From positions 1-11,282 of the forward strand of contig WRKC01000081.1 of the NCBI GenBank assembly GCA_009778275.1: DNA of 11,282 bases, written 5' to 3'. This DNA is from Methanomassiliicoccaceae archaeon (GTDB lineage: Archaea; Thermoplasmatota; Thermoplasmata; Methanomassiliicoccales; Methanomethylophilaceae). The notes beneath the pieces are model-generated. The model saw only the letters and a list, made by a program, of their open reading frames with translations. It ran no database searches and had not been told where the DNA came from. Below, piece after piece: positions 7,791-11,282 of the stretch. The stretch's first letter is position 1, and every line of letters starts with the position of its first letter. A program made the translations under genes and the position numbers.

Positions 7791-7800
7791 TTTTAAATTT
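7791..7800 (-). promoter_or_regulatory. TATA-like element of purP
   Basis: The minus strand reads AAATTTAAAA, centred about 26 nt upstream of the purP ATG at 7769. That distance places transcription start at or next to the start codon. Confidence 0.4.
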
Positions 7801-7825
7801 TGTTACATTAACTCAGACTCCGCAG

Positions 7826-7834
7826 ATTATATAT
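7826..7834 (+). promoter_or_regulatory. TATA box of the COG2112-like kinase gene
   Basis: ATTATATAT on the + strand would start transcription near 7856, giving a leader of about 38 nt to the GTG at 7894. A second, weaker AT stretch (TTTTTATTT, 7863-7871) is about 26 nt before the GTG and would instead give a leaderless message. With the purP element 30 bp away on the other strand, the 124-bp gap is a divergent promoter region. Confidence 0.45.
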
Positions 7835-7893
7835 CCCAGACCCCAGCTTCATTGCGGAAGGCTTTTTATTTCAACGTCGATTCGAAAAACATT

Positions 7894-8661
7894 GTGCAAA
7901 GATCTGTCTCGGTATCCGTAAACAAGCTTTCAGAGGAACCGTACGCTTCGATCGTGTGCTATCCTCAGGCGACCCCGGGGGAGATGCTGACCCGTATGGA
8001 AGAATTGAGGGTACTGGGCGTGGAGACCGTAGAATTCTCTGGTAAGATCCCGGCCTCGGCATATTATGTATTGGGCAAGGGTCACGTGGGCGTCGTTGCG
8101 GCGGTCCGCGCGCAGGGCAGACAGCTGGCACTGAAGATGCAGAGGGCGGACTCTGGGCGCGAGAGCCTGGAACATGAAGCGGAACTGCTTGCAAAGGCCA
8201 ACGAGGTCGGTGTTGGCCCGCATCTCGTGGCGGCAACGAAGCATTTTCTTTTGATGCAACTCATTGACGGCGGCACGCTGGAGGAGTGGTTGGCGGCCCA
8301 CAGGGACAAAGATGCAGCACGTGCGGTCCTGGCAGAGATTCTGGAGCAGTGCTGGCGTCTTGACGGGATCGGTTTGGACCACGGCGGGCTCGTGAGGGCC
8401 CCCAGACATATCCTCGTCGACACAGCGGATACGCCGTTCATAGTGGATTTCGAAACAGCAAGCGTCCTGCGCAACGCGTCGAATGTCACGTCTGTGTGCA
8501 ATTTCCTATTTCTTGGCAACGGAGAGGTCCGAAAGGCGGTCGCAGACATGATCGGCGAACGTGAAAGAGGAGAATTGATGGGGGGTTTGAAAAATTACAG
8601 GATGAACAGAAACCGCCAGAGTTTTGAGGAACTGCTTGAACTGTGCCTCACCATTAGGTGA
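7894..8661 (+). CDS. Predicted archaeal Ser/Thr protein kinase, COG2112 type
   Basis: About 255 residues from GTG 7894. I recognise the archaeal COG2112 group, small kinases distantly related to Bud32 and RIO. An N-terminal segment with VCYPQATPGEMLTRMEELRV (21-40) precedes a short kinase fold: glycine loop LGKGHVGVV (60-68), lysine Lys81 in ALKMQR, helix-C glutamate in SLEHEAELL (91-99), hinge LLMQLIDGGTLEEWL (119-133), catalytic-loop region LDHGGLVRAPRHILVD (161-176) and metal-binding Asp185 in IVDFETAS. The site of the HGD catalytic aspartate holds Gly165. Start choice: the frame stays open back to 7741 within antisense purP, but the TATA box at 7826-7834 excludes starts that far up. GTG 7894 keeps the conserved N-terminal segment, whereas the first ATG (7984) would cut it. 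No ribosome binding site is seen. Substrate unknown. Confidence 0.85.
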   Translation: MQRSVSVSVNKLSEEPYASIVCYPQATPGEMLTRMEELRVLGVETVEFSGKIPASAYYVLGKGHVGVVAAVRAQGRQLALKMQRADSGRESLEHEAELLAKANEVGVGPHLVAATKHFLLMQLIDGGTLEEWLAAHRDKDAARAVLAEILEQCWRLDGIGLDHGGLVRAPRHILVDTADTPFIVDFETASVLRNASNVTSVCNFLFLGNGEVRKAVADMIGERERGELMGGLKNYRMNRNRQSFEELLELCLTIR

Positions 8662-8665
8662 GGCA
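8644..8665 (+). repeat. Perfect 9-bp inverted repeat spanning the kinase stop codon
   Basis: TGCCTCACC (8644-8652) and GGTGAGGCA (8657-8665) pair perfectly around a 4-nt ATTA loop, and the TGA stop (8659-8661) lies inside the right arm. In RNA this is a stable, GC-rich tetraloop hairpin. No T tract follows within 20 nt, so it is not a classic intrinsic terminator. It may mark or protect the mRNA 3' end, or slow ribosomes at termination. The repeat is seen directly; the roles are inference. Confidence 0.7.
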
Positions 8666-8740
8666 TCCCCATATCTTGTACAAAAACGCGAGATTTCTGC
8701 CCCTTCACTTTCGGACGATTCGGAGACCCCCTGTAATACC

Positions 8741-8748
8741 TTTTATAT
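8741..8748 (+). promoter_or_regulatory. TATA box of the rpa-rpap operon
   Basis: TTTTATAT is preceded by a short AATACC stretch that could act as a BRE. Transcription would begin near 8770, leaving about 30 nt of leader before the preferred start at 8800. The stretch 8666-8740 upstream of it shows no other element. Confidence 0.6.
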
Positions 8749-8786
8749 CATGCAAGGGGTACTATAGAACACCTCATGGGAAAACG

Positions 8787-8792
8787 GGAGGT
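8787..8792 (+). promoter_or_regulatory. Ribosome binding site that decides the rpa start
   Basis: GGAGGT lies 7 nt before ATG 8800, ideal spacing. It falls inside the reading frame that would begin at ATG 8776, which has no such site and would sit only about 6 nt from the expected transcription start. Confidence 0.65.
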
Positions 8793-8799
8793 CGATGCG

Positions 8800-10125
8800 A
8801 TGAACGAAGAAGAACTGCAACTCCATTTTGAAGAACTAAAGAAAGAACTGGACGGGAAGATCGATGATGCCCAGCTGAAGAAAGAACTGAACACATACCT
8901 CAACGAATACCGTGTCACAGCGGAAGCGGCCAAAAGGGGGATCAAGAGGAAGTACGGGGTCGACGGCTCCTCCTCTTTCATGACCGCGGACACCTTGTCA
9001 AAAAAGATAGACGAGCTGAAAGGAACGGAGATGAATGTCGACATAACGGCAAAAGCGGTATATGTCGACAAGAAGCAGATAACCGTGAGGGGCACACCCA
9101 AAATGATAATATCAGGAATACTGGGCGATGAGACAAGCACCGCCCCCTTCACGATCTGGGAAGGAGAGAACGTGGAACTTGAGAAGGGAGAGGTCTACCT
9201 TTTCAAGAATGCATACACGAAGCTATGGAACGAGCGCGTCCAGATCAACCTCGGCTCGCGCGGGAAGGTGGAGAAGGCGGAAGGGATCCGCGTCGACGTC
9301 CCCGAACGCACCATAACCGCGGAATCGACCGAAGTGAAGATCGGGAACATCAAAGAAGGGATGGGCGACGTGACGGTCACCGGACGCATCATGTCGGTGG
9401 AGCAGAGGAACATCACCGTCAAAGGAGAGGCCAAGGTCGTGTATTCGGGCATAATGGCCGATGATTCCGGCAAGATACAATACTCCGCATGGAACGATTA
9501 CAGCCTTAAGGAAGGGGAGTCCATCTGCGTGAAGAATGCGTACATACGTTCTTGGAAGGGTATCCCCCAACTCAACCTCGGCGATAAATGCGAAGTAAGC
9601 CGCGTCGACGACTCTTTCGGAGAGATAGACATGAGCGTGTCGAAGAAGACCATCGCGGACATAATTGCCGTCGGCGGGGGTCTGGACCTCTCTGTGACCG
9701 GGACTGTGGTGGACATGAGGGCCGGGAGCGGCCTCATAAGGAGATGCCCCCAGTGCAACAGGTCCGTTCTGAACGGCGAATGCACCGCCCACGGAAAGGT
9801 TGAGCCGATCAACGACCTCAGGATGAAGCTTATACTTGACGACGGCACCGGGGCGATAAGCGCGGTTGTCAACCGCCAGGATACCGAGAGACTGACGGGG
9901 ATCACTTTGGCAGCGGCGGAAGGACTGGCCAAGGCCAGAGGGGACTCCGAGATAGTGGCCAGAGAAATGGCGGGACTTATCATCATGAGAAGAATGACCA
10001 TGACGGGTAACGTCCTCAGCGATGATTTCGGGCCGATGATGATCGTCAACGATGCCAAGGTAGAGACGGTCGACGTTGCCGCTGAAGCTGAAAAATTATA
10101 CGACGAAGTGGAGGGAGCATTATGA
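8800..10125 (+). CDS. rpa: Replication protein A, single-stranded DNA binding protein with three OB folds and a zinc finger
   Basis: The archaeal counterpart of eukaryotic RPA70, about 441 residues from ATG 8800 (449 from ATG 8776). It coats single-stranded DNA in replication and repair. A helical, charged N-terminal region (1-72) typical of archaeal RPAs is followed by OB fold 1 (about 80-160) and OB fold 2 (190-268), which are visibly similar to each other. Both show K/N-ITV-x-G-x-x-K, SGI, a W, then FKNAY/VKNAY and Q-x-NLG. OB fold 3 (about 296-422) carries a zinc finger with Cys316, Cys319, Cys328 and His331 (CPQC-x8-CTAH). The strong GGAGGT site supports ATG 8800. The 3' end overlaps the rpap start as ATGA, so the two products are coupled. 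The start is less certain than the function. Confidence 0.94.
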   Translation: MNEEELQLHFEELKKELDGKIDDAQLKKELNTYLNEYRVTAEAAKRGIKRKYGVDGSSSFMTADTLSKKIDELKGTEMNVDITAKAVYVDKKQITVRGTPKMIISGILGDETSTAPFTIWEGENVELEKGEVYLFKNAYTKLWNERVQINLGSRGKVEKAEGIRVDVPERTITAESTEVKIGNIKEGMGDVTVTGRIMSVEQRNITVKGEAKVVYSGIMADDSGKIQYSAWNDYSLKEGESICVKNAYIRSWKGIPQLNLGDKCEVSRVDDSFGEIDMSVSKKTIADIIAVGGGLDLSVTGTVVDMRAGSGLIRRCPQCNRSVLNGECTAHGKVEPINDLRMKLILDDGTGAISAVVNRQDTERLTGITLAAAEGLAKARGDSEIVAREMAGLIIMRRMTMTGNVLSDDFGPMMIVNDAKVETVDVAAEAEKLYDEVEGAL

Positions 10126-11024
10126 ACGCCAGGGAAACGGCGTGGAGATTGTTCTCGTCCGAGCTGAACTCGGCCACCTATGAGATAAAGGGTGATGATG
10201 AGAAATCCCCCTCTTACGTTGTCACGAGGCTCGGCGCGATGGTGAACAGGGTGCTTGTGGCCGGCGTCCTTACTGAGAAAGAGAACGTGGGGACCGATGA
10301 CGAGCCTATGTGGAGGGGCAGGGTGCAGGACCTCGCCTCGGGGAACTTCTTCATCAACGTGGGAAGATACCAGCCTGAGGCCGCCGCGGCGATGGCGGAT
10401 ATAGACACACCTGCGTTCATAGCCGTCGTGGGGAAGGTGAGAACCTATACCGCTGATGACGAGAGGGTGTTCGTATCCATACGGCCGGAATGCATCGTGA
10501 AGATCACCGAGGACATACGCGCGCAGTGGCTCCTTGAAGCCGCCAGGTCCACTTGGGACAGGCTCAACCGGATGAAGAAGGCAACCTCCCTCGGAGACCT
10601 TTCCGAGAAGGCCCTTTTGGCAAAAGGGTTCGGCGAGAAGGATGCGAAAGGGATCATGACCGCTTTGGACCAGTACGACATCCCCAACTCCACGATATAT
10701 CTCAAAACCATTCAGACGGCCCTCAGGACCATTCTTCCGGAAAAGAACATCGACCTCGGCCTTCCCGAGGACATGTCCGATGACCCGGACGAGATCGATA
10801 TCGAACCCGGTTCCACCAGCCACAGCAATGCGGATATGGAGGATATCATCCTCTCTCTGCTGGAAGAGCTTGATACCGACGGCAAAGGCGCTCTGAGAGA
10901 CGAGCTTGAGAGAAGGGCGGAATCTGAAGGGATATCGAGCATGGAACTCGAGGAGATATCCAACGTCCTCATGGATAAGGGTCTGGTATACGAGCCGAAC
11001 CTGAGATATCTGAAACGCATCTGA
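10122..11024 (+). CDS. RPA-associated protein (Rpap, COG3390 type)
   Basis: A 300-residue protein of the kind found beside archaeal rpa genes and thought to form a complex with RPA, much as RPA32 does with RPA70. An N-terminal RETAWRLFSSELNSATYEIK segment leads into an OB fold (about 40-130: VNRVLVAGVLTEKENVG, MWRGRVQDLASGNFFINVGR, PAFIAVVGKVR, VFVSIRPECI). A helical region follows (132-205, DIRAQWLLEAARSTWDRLNR), then an acidic linker (208-230) and a probable C-terminal winged helix (238-300, ending in GLVYEPNLRYLKRI), again like RPA32. A GGAGG site lies 7 nt before the ATG, inside the end of rpa. It is the last gene of the unit, followed within 10 nt by a hairpin terminator. Family assignment is from memory of the gene pair and the domain order. 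Confidence 0.88.
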   Translation: MNARETAWRLFSSELNSATYEIKGDDEKSPSYVVTRLGAMVNRVLVAGVLTEKENVGTDDEPMWRGRVQDLASGNFFINVGRYQPEAAAAMADIDTPAFIAVVGKVRTYTADDERVFVSIRPECIVKITEDIRAQWLLEAARSTWDRLNRMKKATSLGDLSEKALLAKGFGEKDAKGIMTALDQYDIPNSTIYLKTIQTALRTILPEKNIDLGLPEDMSDDPDEIDIEPGSTSHSNADMEDIILSLLEELDTDGKGALRDELERRAESEGISSMELEEISNVLMDKGLVYEPNLRYLKRI

Positions 11025-11033
11025 ATATTCTTA

Positions 11034-11062
11034 CGGGGCATACGCCCCGGTCTTCCATTTTT
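11034..11062 (+). terminator. Terminator of the rpa-rpap operon
   Basis: CGGGGC (11034-11039) and GCCCCG (11044-11049) form a perfect 6-bp stem around an ATAC loop, 9 nt after the rpap stop, and a T5 run follows at 11058-11062. The run touches the stop codon of the opposing gene, so the 36-bp intergenic gap is almost filled by this element. Confidence 0.6.
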
Positions 11063-11282
11063 ACTGCTTCCTCAGCGTCTGTATATTCGCCGCCGTGGCG
11101 TCATCATCCTTCCCGAGCACCATGTCGGCGAAGTCCGGGTCAAGCTCAAGCTTCGCAAGATCGGCCTCCGCCGCCTTGAGCCTCAGCGCCCGCCTGGATT
11201 CCGCGAGCTCGTCGTTCAGCTTCTTCAGCTCCATCTCCCTTTCCGCCTTGACGCGCTCCTCCTCTTTCATTGCGGAGAGCTT
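11061..11282 (-). CDS. C-terminal part of a phage scaffolding-like protein (DUF4355-like), partial at right edge
   Basis: The frame is open to the window edge and ends at TAA 11061-11063, giving the last 73 residues. The first half is a highly charged coiled coil (MKEEERVKAEREMELKKLND), followed by RRALRLKAAEADLAKLELDP, DFADMVLGKDDDATAANIQT and LRKQ. DUF4355 capsid scaffolding proteins of tailed phages show the same order: coiled coil, RR-LR-KA, L-P-x-FAD, a short acidic turn, then a NI-x-x-LRK helix. In those proteins the last helix usually continues for some twenty residues, but here the protein stops at its beginning, and no other frame after the stop restores it. It may therefore be a shortened or decaying provirus gene. 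The upstream part lies outside the window, so a cellular coiled-coil protein cannot be excluded. Confidence 0.55.
   Translation of the reverse strand, partial: KLSAMKEEERVKAEREMELKKLNDELAESRRALRLKAAEADLAKLELDPDFADMVLGKDDDATAANIQTLRKQ

Noticed and set aside
7741..7893. Upstream extension of the kinase frame to ATG 7741
   Set aside because: The first part is antisense to purP, and the TATA boxes at 7791-7800 and 7826-7834 place transcription start downstream of that ATG.
8657..8663. GGTGAGG as a ribosome binding site for a small gene after the kinase
   Set aside because: No start codon with a sensible frame follows at the right distance. The sequence is fully explained as the right arm of the inverted repeat.
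9498..10823. Long open frame on - opposite rpa and rpap (441 codons)
   Set aside because: It is antisense to two well-supported overlapping genes and has no domain or start signal.
1..11282. CRISPR arrays, tRNA or rRNA genes, insertion sequences, defence systems
   Set aside because: No regularly spaced repeats, cloverleaf-like segments, transposase frames or known defence gene sets were seen by reading; weak RNA genes could be missed without a covariance search.

Overview
The window reads as chromosomal DNA of an archaeon, most likely a member of the Thermoplasmatota and plausibly a Methanomassiliicoccales-type methanogen. The evidence is the archaeal IMP-pathway enzyme PurP, an XPD/Rad3 helicase, an archaeal RPA with its Rpap partner, a COG2112-type kinase, AT-rich TATA boxes ahead of several starts, and a mix of Shine-Dalgarno-led and probably leaderless genes. 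The lineage is inferred from protein resemblance; no rRNA or tRNA gene is present to confirm it.

Left part (1-5422). The 3' end of a thiI-like tRNA sulfurtransferase on + runs tail to tail, 2 bp apart, into a tightly packed minus-strand operon. Read from its promoter near 5465, the operon encodes a class V aminotransferase, SerA (4 bp overlap), a small conserved Thermoplasmata-type protein resembling DUF6015 (6-9 bp gap), an XPD-type Fe-S helicase (1-4 bp overlap) and, after 28 bp, an 84-residue protein with weak A-type Fe-S carrier features. The first two genes form the first two steps of the phosphorylated serine pathway (3-phosphoglycerate to phosphohydroxypyruvate to phosphoserine). The last three join an Fe-S helicase to two small uncharacterised proteins.

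Middle (5495-8661). A class I aminotransferase and purP lie on the minus strand, each with its own TATA-like element. A COG2112-like protein kinase is divergent on +, and a perfect 9-bp inverted repeat spans its stop codon.

Right part (8700-11282). A promoter and a strong ribosome binding site drive rpa, encoding a three-OB-fold zinc-finger single-stranded DNA binding protein. It overlaps the gene for its partner Rpap by 4 bp, and a hairpin with a T5 run ends the unit. Facing it at the right edge is the 3' end of a gene resembling phage capsid scaffolding proteins (DUF4355), so a provirus or its remnant may begin here.

Most of the window is housekeeping. The items most worth a second look are the DUF6015-XPD-small protein group, the altered catalytic loop of the kinase, the hairpin over its stop codon, and the truncated viral-type gene at the edge. 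No CRISPR array, insertion sequence, tRNA or rRNA was seen.
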